Source of the DNA: Spizellomyces punctatus DAOM BR117
Lineage: Eukaryota > Chytridiomycota > Chytridiomycetes > Spizellomycetales > Spizellomycetaceae
Length of the DNA stretch: 64,000 nucleotides
NCBI RefSeq assembly: GCF_000182565.1
Contig: NW_015971540.1
Location: forward strand, 1,054,476-1,118,475
Direction of reading: 5' to 3'
The notes under the pieces are model-generated. The model did no database searches. It saw nothing but the letters and a program-made list of their open reading frames with translations, and had not been told where the DNA came from. The position numbers and the translations under genes were made by a program. Within the stretch, counting starts at the first letter, position 1. Each line of letters begins with the position of its first letter. Below, one piece after another: positions 11,801 through 23,461 of this stretch.

Positions 11801-13173
11801 GCAAGAAGTTTCGTCAAAGTAGGCACGCGCACCTCCCGCGCTGCCAACGGCACAGATACTTTTCGGCCCTGCGTTGCTTGCACAATAGGTGCTGCTTTAT
11901 CTGCCGCTTTTGACGTAGTTTGTACATTTTGTTCGTCACTGTTGCTGGTATGTGTGTTGGACTGGTCGACGTTTTGCGTGGCAACCGCATTGCTCTTTTC
12001 CGCCGATTCTTGGCCAAGTTGTAAAGGTATGTCCATGGAGTGATTTTCCACAGCTGTGGCTGGTATCCCAATCTCCATATCATCCACCACCTCCATTTCA
12101 ACATCTTCATCATCCGATTCACCGACTCGCTGCACCAGCGGTTCGGCTGCAGATGGGACAGGTAAAATGCGGCTCCGGTCTTCTTCCTGCTTCTCCTTCA
12201 GTCTTTTGCTTGCGCGGATTGGTGCGACTTCCACAACAACGGTCTTTCCACGGGGAGGTTGCTTTCTAGATGGTTTCTCAGCCAAAGTACGTTGTCCCCC
12301 ATCCATTCCGCCGTCATTCACCGTTACTGATTCACTCTCAACTTGCGTCGCTTCTGTTCGTTGCTTTTCTTCACGTCCTACTTGTCTTCTTGGCCGAATT
12401 TGGTGCTTCTCACCGGATTGTCCCATGCTTGATGTTGTGATGACCTCGCCACCTCCGCTACTCGATTCGCTGAGGTTCCCTTTTTGAGCAAACTGCTGCT
12501 CCAACTCTTCCCGCTTAGTCCGCTTTGCTGGTTTTTCATCCGTCCCAACCGTAAATGCGCCCAGTGGTGCGCGATCTATGCTTGCACGTGCCTTTGGATT
12601 GCTGACAAGGTCCACGACAGCGGAAGAGCTGGACTTTCGCTTGACTCCAGATGATCGTCCTGCGAGCGGCAAGGTCCGCAGTGGTGATCCAAAAAGTGAG
12701 TCATCTGGGGGACCAGATCCTTTGAAAAGTATTTTTCGGGTCTAGTAAATGTAGCAGAGTCAGATAACCGAATCTAATAGCTGAATCTCACATTGCCCAT
12801 CGCAATGGTATCTCACCGTAGAGGGGGATCCGCCAGCCAAACTGTCTCTTGTCTTGCAGCGAATTCGAGCAGGAGTCTTGCCAGGGTTTCTACAGATAAG
12901 ACGCAAGTAAGTCTTAATTCGTACACGCGTGGGATACAGACTGCGAGGGAAAGTTTGAACCAACCTCTGAGCAGTCCCATCGATGATATCCCGCCAAGAT
13001 GCAAACAAAAAGTCGAGAGCATTTTCAATGTCCTCCTCCGTCCGGTCCAAGCCTTCATTATAAGCTGCGACAAAACGTTCACGGCCTTCGGCAAGCAGAG
13101 GCAGTGAGGCGGCCTTTGACAGTAGCTCGGCGGCAGTCTTATCTGCCTTGCGACTCCTCAACGATCTGGACAT
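8810..13173 (-). CDS. INCENP: INCENP (inner centromere protein), chromosomal passenger complex
   Basis: Scaffold that activates Aurora B kinase and carries it to centromeres and the spindle midzone. The C-terminus has the complete IN-box: DWVQTPELMKLLMAHEKTDP, DMVFGGPSAAPPLEDVF, then RARQSSAWTGADRLTEAEI. The segment QSSAW stands where animals have the Aurora-phosphorylated TSS motif, so two of the three sites remain. A long charged single helix/coiled coil (EQESKERRAQRAVDKNERTK onward) precedes it. The N-terminus MSRSLRSRKADKTAAELLSK plus a helical segment would bind Survivin/Borealin. The middle ~700 aa is acidic, Ser-rich and disordered. About ten exons; the 75-nt stretch near 12962-12888 may be an optional intron (multiple of three, no stop). 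Divergent from Cac2. Confidence 0.93.
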
Positions 13174-13674
13174 GCCTTGGGTAGCCGGGGGGAGACGTTA
13201 CGATATTCTTCAAAGAAGCTAGTCCCAAGTGACTATTTCCTCAAGGAAGAGGGCAAAAGAACAGGGCAATGCTTCAACTCGCGCGACATGAAAGCGCCCC
13301 GTTCTGCTTGCGTCCTCGCTGGTATAATGGATAGTACTATGCGCTACAGGCAGCCCTGCGTTTCCCTAACGGGATGCTGAATCCGCCTTTGCAATCGTAC
13401 TCAACGTCTGATCTAGCCTTTTTGCGCAGAATTGGAGTGTCAAAATCCAACGCGCTGCCTGCCAGGATCCGATAGGACTGGACAGCTCAATTTGGATTAA
13501 TGGAATTGAAGGCCACCTTTGGCCAAAGCCCGACTTCTGGAGGCATTTCTCCCACCAATCTCGCTCTTACGCCTCCTTCTTCCTGATAATTTTATAATAG
13601 CCCAACTGACTACTACCTGCGAGTTCTCTGGAAATACTACAAGATAAAATCAGTCCAACTGCTCGACCGACCCG
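13174..13674. other. Divergent promoter region, INCENP / CAC2
   Basis: 500 bp between two start codons of chromosome-biology genes. It contains a tRNA-like A-box/D-arm stretch near 13312-13350 without a matching T-arm. No coding sequence. Confidence 0.45.
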
Positions 13675-15751
13675 ATGCGTGTGAAAACACTTCAAATATT
13701 GTGGCACGATAAGGAACCAATTTTCTCAGTGGACTTTGAGCCGGGGACCAGTGGGAGATTAGCGACTGCCGGGGGGGATCACAACGTTAGGGTAAGAGCA
13801 ATTGTCCGAGTGTCGAGTGCGGGGCCATAGTGGGCAAGCCTGATTCATCCAAGGTCAGATATGGAAGCTAGTAAAAGAAGACGACCAACCGCCTTCAATA
13901 GAGTTTTTATCCAGTCTTACTCGACACACGGGAGCTGTCAATTGCGTGAGATGGTCCCCAAAAGGTAGGCAGGCATCCTTTTATTCTTGACGGGATTTGG
14001 ACTAACCTAGTATCTGGTGACATTGATTAGGCGGTGTTCTTGCGTCTGGAGGAGACGGTTAGTGGAGGTTCTGTCAATATCAACATTATGACTAACATTT
14101 GACGCGGGCTTTAGATGGAACCATATTGTTATGGCAGCAAACGGAACGCAAAGATGGCGGTGAATTTGGGGAGCAGGACTCTGAGACGAAGGAAACATGG
14201 CGCATTGGCAGCATTTTGCGGTATGGCCCTTCTCAATTTTAGACTCATATCCTTTGTTGATGAATACCTTATTTATTAGAGGGGCAAGTTCCGACCTGTA
14301 TGATTTAGCCTGGTCGCCCGATGCAACATATATCATTTCCGCCTGTACTGACAACACAACGCGAATCTTTGATGTGAAAGAACGTAAGACGGGTCACCTT
14401 ATTCTTTACGAATGGCTTGTGCGCGATACTCAGATCATTTGAATGTCACCTTACAAGAGAGATGTATTCAAGTTCTTACGGATCATGGACACTTTGTCCA
14501 AGGGGTGGCTTGGGATCCGTTAGGAAAGTATGTGGTAACGCAAAGCAGTGATCGGTGAGTAGGTAGCCTTATACAAACATCCGTATACGTCTGCTTTAAC
14601 CCAAGATGTCAGCTCAGTCAACGTTTACACCTATGAGCACAAGAAGGGGCAACTGACCACTCGTGTGGCTGCACGGCTTACAAAATACAACCCAAGTAAA
14701 CTAGCATCTCGGTCACCAGCGAAAACTGGCGAACTAGATGCAAACCAAGACACGATGCGAGGAAACTCAACTGACTCTGGCAATTCCACCGCAACACCAG
14801 CACAGGCAAAACCATTCCGTATATATCACGACGAAACTCTTACCTCCTTTTTTCGACGACCCACATTTACCCCGGATGGAGCCTTGCTAATTACTCCTTC
14901 TGGGGTATTCCGGGAGCCAGGGGACGGGAAACCTGACTCTTCGGACGCGAAGAATACTGTATATATTTTTACTCGTGGCAGAATAACAGGGTGAGTTGCC
15001 ATCCGGTCTGAATTCATAAGAAACTTTTCAAAGTTATTAATTTGACCCCCGCGATAGACAACCAGTGGCTCATTCGCCAGGGCAAAAGAAGCCCTCCGTC
15101 GCAGTGAGATGCAGTCCTGTTCCCTATCAGTTGCGGACCATTCCGACAAGATTGCCTCCCTCGCCTCCAAGGGACACCTGTTTGAGCAATGACGAATCCC
15201 TGACACCATCGCTGTTTCGACTTGGGCACCGATATGTATATGCTGTTGCGTGCCAAGACGCTCTCCTCATCTATGATACGCAACAGGTCGAACCGATAGC
15301 TTACCTTGGAGGGCTACACTATGCGACATTGACAGACATTGCATGGTATGGATCATAGGCTGGTGTATAGATCTTCAATGTGTGTGCTGACATGGCGTCC
15401 GTGACAAATAGGTCGCCAGATGGCTGTACATTGCTCATGACATCCACAGATGGGTTTTGTTCCGTAGTGTCCTTTGAAAAGGGTGAGCTCGGCGTAGAAG
15501 CGATTGTAAATACGGACTGTCTACAGCAAGTGGAGACGCCGCCCAAAATCAAGTCACCAGCGAGTCGAAGCCACGTGACTGGTTATGCGGAGTTTGAAAC
15601 CCAAGGTTCTGGCGGGAATACAAGACGAGACGAACAAGCATTGGATATGCCAAACGAAACAAAACAATCCAATAGTGCTGGACAAGAACAACAAGGGCCA
15701 ATATCCAAAAAACGCAGGATCGTACCTACGTTGATCCAAAAAAACGTGTAG
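13675..15751 (+). CDS. CAC2: Chromatin assembly factor 1 subunit B (Cac2/p60)
   Basis: WD40 subunit of CAF-1, which deposits new H3-H4 at replication forks. The start [20 protein letters not shown] is the hallmark of the family, followed by repeats [79 protein letters not shown] and [17 protein letters not shown]. The later part keeps [20 protein letters not shown] and PSGVFREPG, also typical, then LTDIAW...[16 protein letters not shown]. The C-terminus ends in a basic [10 protein letters not shown] motif, a plausible nuclear signal and the ASF1-binding B-domain-like region (inference). At least eight exons with 55-80 nt introns. Sits head-to-head with INCENP. Confidence 0.95.
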
Positions 15752-16040
15752 TGGATACAAGTAATTCTGACATCTATGTGCCACAGAAATGTATTTTAAG
15801 GATGGAAATAAGCGTAATAAAACCCTCGGCTCTCTTGTAGCCGTTGGGTTCGCCTCCCAGAAACCCGTTCGAATCTCTCGTCTCCATAGCAACAAGCGCG
15901 CCCATTCGGCAAATCCACCAAAATGGCTAAGTCAAGGGATACAACCGTTACCCTCGTGCAAGACGGCCCTCTCGACTCCCTTTTTCTCAACTTGACTTGT
16001 TTCCCCTTCTTCCCCCATTGGGAATTCCCAGCTTGCAGGT

Positions 16041-16214
16041 TCATCTTTTGTGTGCCGCGTATTCATCGTTGGCTTTATACATCTTCCATATTTTTAAAGC
16101 AACTTGCGCGCGTGCAACAGAGCCGGCGTGGCTTTGGGCGGCCGCAATCGTCTGCGCGTAGTTATTCGAGTCTGTTGGGGAAAGGCGGATCATTTTCTCG
16201 CTGGATTGAGGCAT
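16041..16214 (-). CDS. Candidate small ORF, 57 aa
   Basis: Intronless frame starting MPQSSEKMIRLSPTDSNNYA and ending ANDEYAAHKR. It is Ala-rich and could form an amphipathic helix, with no signal peptide or membrane segment. It lies antisense to the presumed 5' leader of TUP1, between CAC2 and TUP1. I do not recognise it; it may simply be a chance frame. Confidence 0.25.
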   Translation of the reverse strand: MPQSSEKMIRLSPTDSNNYAQTIAAAQSHAGSVARAQVALKIWKMYKANDEYAAHKR

Positions 16215-16451
16215 CCTCTCTGATCGTCCCCTAATCATCAGCTCCATCCTTTAACCCCCGAGAAATCAGCCAAGACGTCGTCACAACGGAGATACCCGCA
16301 GGCTCAGCGCCAGCCGCTACCGTCCCCAGGTCTAATCCCGGTCGCAAATCAGTCCATCGCAGGCCAACTTCCTGGAACAGCAGTTGTGTTGGCTGGAGGA
16401 CCCGTCCACTCACCACATCTCGGACCAACACCTTCCAGCCAAGTACAGCAA

Positions 16452-19400
16452 ATGCAGATTCCTCCTCAACCACAACCACAAGGGAAGATGCCTTCCTCAA
16501 ATATCTATAACCACAGACCGATGATTCCACAAGCCGCTCAACCTCCTCAACAGCCAGGAGCACCGCCACAGGCGCTGGGACCGCAGCAAGGCGGTCCTCC
16601 CCAAGGCCCAGGCGGTCCGGGAGGACTTCCCCTGCAGGGCCCAACGTCCAGATTGAACGATCTGTTTGAAGCGATCAAAGCCGAATTCGAAACTGTTGGA
16701 CAAGATATCAGTGTTTACAAATTACAAAGAGATGAATTGGAGCATAAACGTAGGACTCTTTGCCCATTCCAGCCGTATTTCAAGCTCACTTGGGGTGATT
16801 ATTGAGATGCTAATAATTGTCCCCATCTCTTGCAAATAGTTACGGCACAAATCACAGAACTCTCAGCATTTCAGCAGTCGTTATATGAATTGGAACGGGC
16901 ACATCAGAAGATGAAGCAAACTTATGAAGAGGAAATACATCGTTTGCGTCGCGATCTGGAAGGACGAGGGCTGCCACCTGCATCGTCAGCTATGGTGCAA
17001 GATGTACGGCAGTCTCGAGGGCCACCTGCACCTGGCTTTCCAGAAGGCGTTCCCCCGCCGGTTTTAGGGAGCAATATGGGTGCATCGAGCGGCGGTGGTG
17101 TTTTTGGTGCTTTGATGTCGGGTTTATTAGTTTAAGCCGATAATCTATAGTTATTCATCACAGAGCATGATAAGATTTGTGATATTATTCATCCTAATGA
17201 ATAATTTTTTTTGTTCGTGAAAAGGACCAGGAGGGGACCCTAGAAGTTTGCAACAGCCATATCTCAATGGGGCACCTGGATCTGATGGCCAACCAAGTAA
17301 ACGTATGAGAACTGAGGATGGGCCCATGCCCATGAATCGGGACATGTCGGGTCCTCCACCAAATCCGTATACTGGGCGCGAACAAGTTGCAGGATATATG
17401 CCCGGTCCTGGACCTGAGCGAGAGCGGGACAGAGAGCGAGAAAAGAAAGCTAAGAAGGGCTCCATACAAGACGAGCCATATCGCCAGGTCCGGTCCAAAA
17501 TTGGCTTTTTACAGTCAGTAAATTGAACCATGGTCGCTCACCATTACCTTTTCTCATCATAGGGGGCACCCAAAGATCAACAACATCCTTCTGCTGGATA
17601 TGGTGGACAGCCTCCTTATCAGCACATGAGCGGTCAACCAGTCATACCACCGCAGCAAATGCCACCACAACAGCATATGGTATTTGTTGTCTTGGATTTT
17701 CTTGTTAGATCTCCTTGTTATTCTAATAGTCAACCTGCCGCAAAACAGCATTCTTCGGCAAGAGGCAGCACTCCCACACCACAGGTTTCAAGACAAGGAA
17801 ATGGTCAAGGGGTATGCTTCTGACCTTAGCTATTCATTTCCGCGGACAACTAATGCCGCATTCACCTCTGACCCCAGCCGTCACAGCAAGGCATGGCTTT
17901 GCAGTCAATGATGCAGCAAGCGTACCCACAACATCATGTGACTGGCATATGCGACCTTGATCCCGACAGTGTACCTCCTGGATGGAAAAAAGAGGGTGGC
18001 GATTGGCTCGTTGTATACAACCCCAGAAGTCCAAGTCTTTTGAAGGCGAGGCTTAATGTTGAACTGGTTCATAGCTTGGAGCATAGCAGGTATATATGAG
18101 TACTGTGGCGCACTATATGATGGGAACCTAACTATTACCGTTATCAGCGTCGTCTGTTGCGTAAAATTTTCACCTGACGGGAAATATTTGGCAACCGGTT
18201 GTAACCGCGTGGCATTTGTATACGATGCAATATCGGGCGCGAGAATCAGGTGAGCTGTGCAGTAAGACCCTGGTGTATTTTGGAGCATATCGATGTTAAC
18301 TGCCAAGTCCATGAAGCACACTGAGCGACGAGCGTGCTCCCAAAGATAGCGATTTATACATCCGTTCCGTTTGCTTTTCCCCTGATGGAAAATACTTGGC
18401 TACCGGAGCTGAAGACCGAATTATTCGCATTTGGGACATACAGCGACGAAAGATAGTTTTTACTCTCGATGGCCACGAACAGGACATATACAGTCTAGAT
18501 TGGTCCAGGGATGGACGAGTTATTGTGAGCGGTAGCGGCGACAAGAGCGTAAAGGTAGGCGAGCGGTAGCGATGATTGGTATACAATAACGGAACTCAAT
18601 TTTTTTTTTGGGCAGGTGTGGGATGCCGAAACCGGAAAATGTCTTCTGACGATGATTAACGACGACGAGAAGTCACTCCCCGCACCACAACCAAATGGCT
18701 CGACGCTCAAGGACTCTGGTGTGACTAGCGTGGCGGTTAGTCCTTTGGATGGGCGTTGCGTGGCAGCAGTAAGTATTCTTGCAAGTATTTTATGGAACTG
18801 GGTACACATTAGTAGAGGATTGCTAAAATGGGCCATCATAATAGGGATCCTTGGATGAGATGATCAGACTCTGGGACCTGCGAACTGGTCAGCTTTTGGA
18901 ACGATTTGAGGGACACAAAAACTCTGTTTATTCTGTTGCCTTTTCACCTGATGGCCGTTCCATCGTATCTGGGTCCCTTGACAAAACTCTGAAAATATGG
19001 GATTTGTCGCCTGCGACTCTGGCATTCTTATCCAAATCACATGATAACCGGTCCCCCACCAATCCCTCAGCAAACGGCGGTCTGGATCCGTCGGAGAGAT
19101 TTGAGACCGTGATAACAACAGCACCGCGCCACACCTTTGTAGGACATCAAGACTATGTTCTTTCGGTTGCATTTGCTGGATTGAACTCTTCCATTGGTCG
19201 TGTTGACGAGAATGGAAATCCCGTCGCAACAGCGGGAGGAGAAAGTCTTGCAGACGTTGAGTGGGTCGTATCAGGAAGTAAAGACCGGACTGTGACTTTC
19301 TGGGATGGCCGAGCTGTAATGGGTCAGCGACCTGGTATGGTCGATACGACGACCTCAACCCAATTTATGTTACAAGGTCACAAGAACTCTGTGATATCAG

Positions 19401-19699
19401 TCGCATTGGCACCCGTCGGAGGGCTATTTGCCACCGGGTCGGGCGATTGGCGAGCTCGTATCTGGCGCGTGTCCGCTGCTTCGGATCGTGGGGGACCTCT
19501 CGTACCTGGTGGCCCTGGTGGACCCGGTGGTCCATCATTGCCACCTCTTAGTGGTGGTCCTGGAGACCGAGGTGGTCAACCCATGGTGCTACCTCCGATG
19601 CGAACATCTACCGATGTCAAGATCGGTCGGGAGCGAGAGAGAGAAAGGGATGATGAACGGAATGTGGATAAAATGGAAGGTGTTAAAATGGAGAAATGA
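16452..19699 (+). CDS. TUP1: Tup1/Groucho-type WD40 transcriptional corepressor
   Basis: Global corepressor that tetramerises, binds Cyc8/Ssn6 and recruits histone deacetylases. The N-terminal tetramer helix reads [20 protein letters not shown] then [21 protein letters not shown] long Pro/Gln/Gly-rich linker follows. The diagnostic pre-WD segment [20 protein letters not shown] ... YNPRSP ... [11 protein letters not shown] leads into seven WD repeats ([20 protein letters not shown], then [20 protein letters not shown] and so on). The C-terminus has a GGPGGP run and ends [15 protein letters not shown]. About ten exons. I chose the ATG at 16452 ([10 protein letters not shown]); the same frame is open back to ~16226 without an ATG, so a longer N-terminus made from an upstream exon is possible. 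Confidence 0.95.
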
Positions 19700-20027
19700 C
19701 GGGGAGGCTTTGGTAAATAGGAGGCGCTTTTCCCCTGCTTGTTTTCTTTTTTTCTTTTTGCATATAGCTCTTTTTTGGTCCGCGGAAATGTGGTGCAGGA
19801 TTTGTTTCTGTTGAAATACAAATGAAGGCTCTCTTATGCAGTGTGCGGTGTAAGCATAATGATGAAGATTGTGGTCAGGAATCCGCATAGCGGATAGCTA
19901 TGGCTACGATGCTTCGTTCCTTGATTCCAAAAAGACAAGGGCAAGTACACAGAGGTTTTAACAGGTCATGTGTGTAAAATACAAAGAAAGAAAAAGTATT
20001 GGATTATCATGTCTATCTATGCCAATC

Positions 20028-20954
20028 CTACATGGCCTTGGGTGTTTTCCTTTTCTGTGCAGGGCTCCGCGGCTTGGCGTACTGTGCGCCAGCCTGATTG
20101 AAGTGACGACCCAAAATTAGCAAACGGAAAATGGTTTCAAAGCACTTTGCCTACGTACCACGGTTCTATTATTCCAATATAACACCATTTGTAGCGCGAT
20201 AACGGCATTCAACCCGGTGGCGACCAAAGCCGAAGTGAGCAATACTGGATCGTCCACTTCCTGAATGGTAGTGAAAACTCTGGCAGCGGATCCAGCACCT
20301 TGCAAAAAGACTGTAATAGCGGATAGCTGTCCAGTCGACTTTGCTCTCAGGTTGTTCCAAATTTGGGGCAGCTTGCTTGCTACGCCGATGAGGACTGTGC
20401 TCCATTGCAGTGTGGTCAACAGGTCAGCGCTGACTAGGGTAGGATCAAAGAGAGCTATTGATGTTGCCGCAAACACAACAAGGAACGAGAAGAGGCCGAG
20501 GATGTTCTTGCCGTACGCGAGTATGAGAAGCAGAATGACGACATTTTGAACAGTAATAAAGGCCACTGTTTTGCGTAATGGACAAGACTGTAAGTGCGCA
20601 GTGGTTGTGCATAAGCTCAAAGCAAAAGGAAAACTCACTTTCTCCATAAGTTGAGAAGGGGTTACCACTCCGCGCATTGTAAGCCAATGAAATGGTATAC
20701 GCGGCTGTTTCCAATAAATAACTCGCAAAGCTGATCCCGGTGGTGCTTCCCGAAGCCACAATTTTCAAGATCTGGGGCACTTTAAGAATAGTTCCGCCCA
20801 AGATGATCCCGATTCCCAAGAGTTTTGACACAAGGAGCTTGATGCATGCGGTGTGCGAAAAGTTCAAGCTGATGAGTTCGTGTGCGCATTTTGGTCCTAT
20901 CAAAGGTGCCAAAACCGTCTTTTCGGTGTAGGCGATCGCTTGGGGGAGTGACAT
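20028..20954 (-). CDS. MPDU1: MPDU1 homologue, mannose-P-dolichol utilisation protein
   Basis: PQ-loop membrane protein of the ER needed for use of dolichol-phosphate-mannose and -glucose in glycan assembly. The start MSLPQAIAYTEKTVLAPLIG was preferred over an upstream in-frame ATG at 21008 because it matches usual family length. Two PQ loops are visible, KVPQILKIVASGSTTGISF and KLPQIWNNLRAKSTGQLS, each followed by the conserved S-x-x-G-x-S/Q-F segment, with about seven hydrophobic helices. The last exon encodes the basic tail AQYAKPRSPAQKRKTPKAM, typical for the family and possibly an ER retention signal. Three exons; convergent with TUP1. Confidence 0.95.
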
Positions 20955-21219
20955 GATGCCCGAGTGCGGTGGAGGAAACCTTTGCAGATGGTGGTGCCGC
21001 GCTGGCAAAGAATACCTTTGAAAGATACCAAATCACGTGGCTACATGCTTGTCAAGAATCTTGAAAAGCCAAATGTGCAAGCGATATACTCAATATATTT
21101 CAGCTCATGCGAAAATAACAAAGAAGACAAAACAAACAGAACCTGGATACAGGCCAAACTGTCATACACTCAAAATCAAATCAATACCAACAGCCAACAG
21201 CAACGTCATTCCGCTTAAT

Positions 21220-22916
21220 CTACTGTTTCCCGTGTTCTCCAACTCTCCAGTCGAAAATAGAGTACTCTCGCAAGAACTTGTCCAGATCCATTCCCGTGTA
21301 TCCTGCAATGTATTGAGCCCAAGCACAATACAAATACCCATCATTGTTGGAAATTGCTCGGCTCCAATGATCAAAGATTTCCTGGCAGTGCACATAGGCA
21401 TCATGGAGGATCTTCAAGTAGCGAGGTGCGAGAGCTGGAGTGTACGAGACTGGGCTGAGCATGGAGAGGATATTGTCCTTATCGCTGCAGATTTCCCTGA
21501 AAGATGTGTTATATGGCCACTCGTACGGGTTGCAGACGAATTCGTGAAGGTACTGGTAGACGTTCACAAAATATAGCGATCGAGAAGCAGACTTGATGAG
21601 GGCACGGAGGGCTTGCGTTCTAGGGTACATTAAATTATTCAATAAGTAAGCCAAAGGCAGCATAAAGGCACATACAACGTACTCAGGATTCTCCTCCTCC
21701 TCATCTGAAAATTCAGATGTCGATTGAGCCTGCGGTGGAGGGGGACGGTCAGCAAATCCTTGAACTTCCGATATGTGAACTTCTTTTGGCGCTTCATTTT
21801 CGCCCATCGTTTTTGCATTGTATCTCCCCAAAACGTCAATCACAGCATCTGAATCATGGCTCTGAACATCCGCAACTTTCGCATCATGACCGTAGACGCT
21901 TGTGATTGATCCCGCAGCCAAGTTTGGAGGTACGAGGAGGAAATTGTTGAATCGGGTGATAAGATGTGGATTGTCTTTGAGTAAGGATACAACTTGCGAG
22001 TATGTCTATTTAAGCAAGGTACATGCAGTCAGCGGCGAAATTGTGGATTGCGAAACCAAAACTTACGGTCTGAAACGCAGTGTGCTTGAAGACGTAATTG
22101 TGAAAGATATGGAGGAGATCTTCCAACACAGAGGGATCATGTGCATATGTTTTCTAAGAAGTGCGAACTTTCAATACATTATTAGGGCAAGCGATATTTG
22201 GGCAGGCACGTCACCTTCACATCGTGAAAAAACTCTTGGGCATCCGCAATATCTTCAGTAGGAGATTTCAAGGTCTGCGTATTTATACCTTCGTCCTCAG
22301 ATTTGACTGGATGGTTGTTTTGGAACGTTTCGGCTTCTTTTGCATTGACCATGTCGCTTTGCCGTGGAAATGCCTGCAACACATCCGAGTTATCCTTTTC
22401 GGTTACAGGCATTAATCTCCTTACCTTTGCTGTGGGACCATAGTCAAGAAACCCGTTAGACCTCTTACCCCTCCTCTCAACTTTTGCCAAACTTTTCTCC
22501 CATATGAACCTTCTTTGTTCTGCGTCACCAAAGGAAAATGGAAACGAGATATCACCCTCCAAGTTAGTGTCAATTTTACGTACACCTTCAAACCGGATGC
22601 GATCAAGCACATAGTACAACAGCGTTGTGTCCAAGCGATGAGGCTTCCCACGAAACAAGGCATCTGGCCTCGTTAGCATGAGAATTTTACGGTGTGCATG
22701 GTAGATGAATATTTCTGGCCATGTTGCTGCGAGCTGGCGAAACAATATATGAGCACCTCTCCGGTGGCAGGGAAACCGGCCAGTTTGGAAATCTGCGCAG
22801 GTGATATGGCCTTTCACAGTGCAAAGGATTCCAGCAGCGATACCATCGACGTGGACTTGAGACTTAATGCGAAAAGCGCTGTGTAGGGTGGGGACTTGCA
22901 TGCTGGCTATCGACAT
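21220..22916 (-). CDS. PAH (Sin3-type) domain protein, otherwise unknown
   Basis: Joining exons across GT-AG introns gives EFFHDVK + KTYAHDPSVLEDLLHIFHNY + VFKHTAFQT + TYSQVVSLLKDNPHLITRFN + NFLLVPP. This fits the paired amphipathic helix pattern of Sin3: F-x-x-V-K, D-P-x-V-x-x-x-L-x-I, V-x-x-L-L-K-x-x-P-x-L-I-x-x-F-N. Only one such domain is present, and no Sin3 HDAC-interaction domain. N-terminal ~150 aa (LHSAFRIKSQVHVDG ... LYYVLDRIRFEG) and the C-terminal ~110 aa (SLYFVNVYQYLHEFVCNPYE onward) I do not recognise. One 63-nt intron (GTACGT...CCCTAG, ~21694-21632) is a multiple of three without a stop and could be retained. The start is uncertain; ATG at 22916 is the first good one. Confidence 0.6.
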
Positions 22917-23070
22917 GCGATGAGGCGCAACAAAAATGAAAAGACGAAGGAAAAGAATTGGATTCTGCAATAACACTTCTGAAATGCTCGGGTTGAGTAA
23001 AGGCAGATAAATTTGTGGACTGGAATAGGGGACAAGACGACAGCAAAGATGGTAAGAGTAGCAGCAAGCC

Positions 23071-23309
23071 TTACTCCCGAGATTTGAAATGAACTGTTCG
23101 AAAGCTTCCAATTGTAGATTCCTTAAAAAAGCTTCCTTGTACCAAGAAATTAGCGATCAACCACATCCCTAAAATGGCGAATGCAAAGCTTCCCTGGACC
23201 CAAACCTACGCATATTCAGGCGCCGAGGCTGGGTATAGTTCAAAACAAGCTTGTCGACCAAAAGGTATAGCGGAATGATTACGTGATGCAGTTCTCGGGT
23301 GTGACTCAT
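23071..23309 (-). CDS. Candidate 53-aa single-pass membrane protein
   Basis: ATG at 23309 opens MSHTRELHH, a phase-0 GT donor at 23282 and a TAG acceptor at 23206 define a 77-nt intron, and the second exon runs VWVQGSFAFAILGMWLIANF to a TAA at 23071. The middle is one hydrophobic helix with a basic tail (FRTVHFKSRE), like small inner-membrane or ER subunits. It is divergent from CASP with only ~150 bp between the starts. I do not recognise the family; the model rests on splice sites and frame only. Confidence 0.4.
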
Positions 23310-23461
23310 GGTTGACAGTTGGCGTGGTCTGCTGCGCTTTGGGCCGCGGTTGGAGGAGCAGCATTACCGCTCGTTCACAGCAGAATTAAAAGTCGTCTAG
23401 CAATTACGGTCAACAGGGCTGGAAGCTTTTCTGCCTGAATATTGTTTCGGATTGTTTAGGC

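Noticed and set aside
15840..15890. T-loop-like GTTCGAATC that could mark a tRNA
   Set aside because: The flanking 5-bp arms do not pair on either strand and no D-arm or acceptor is present.
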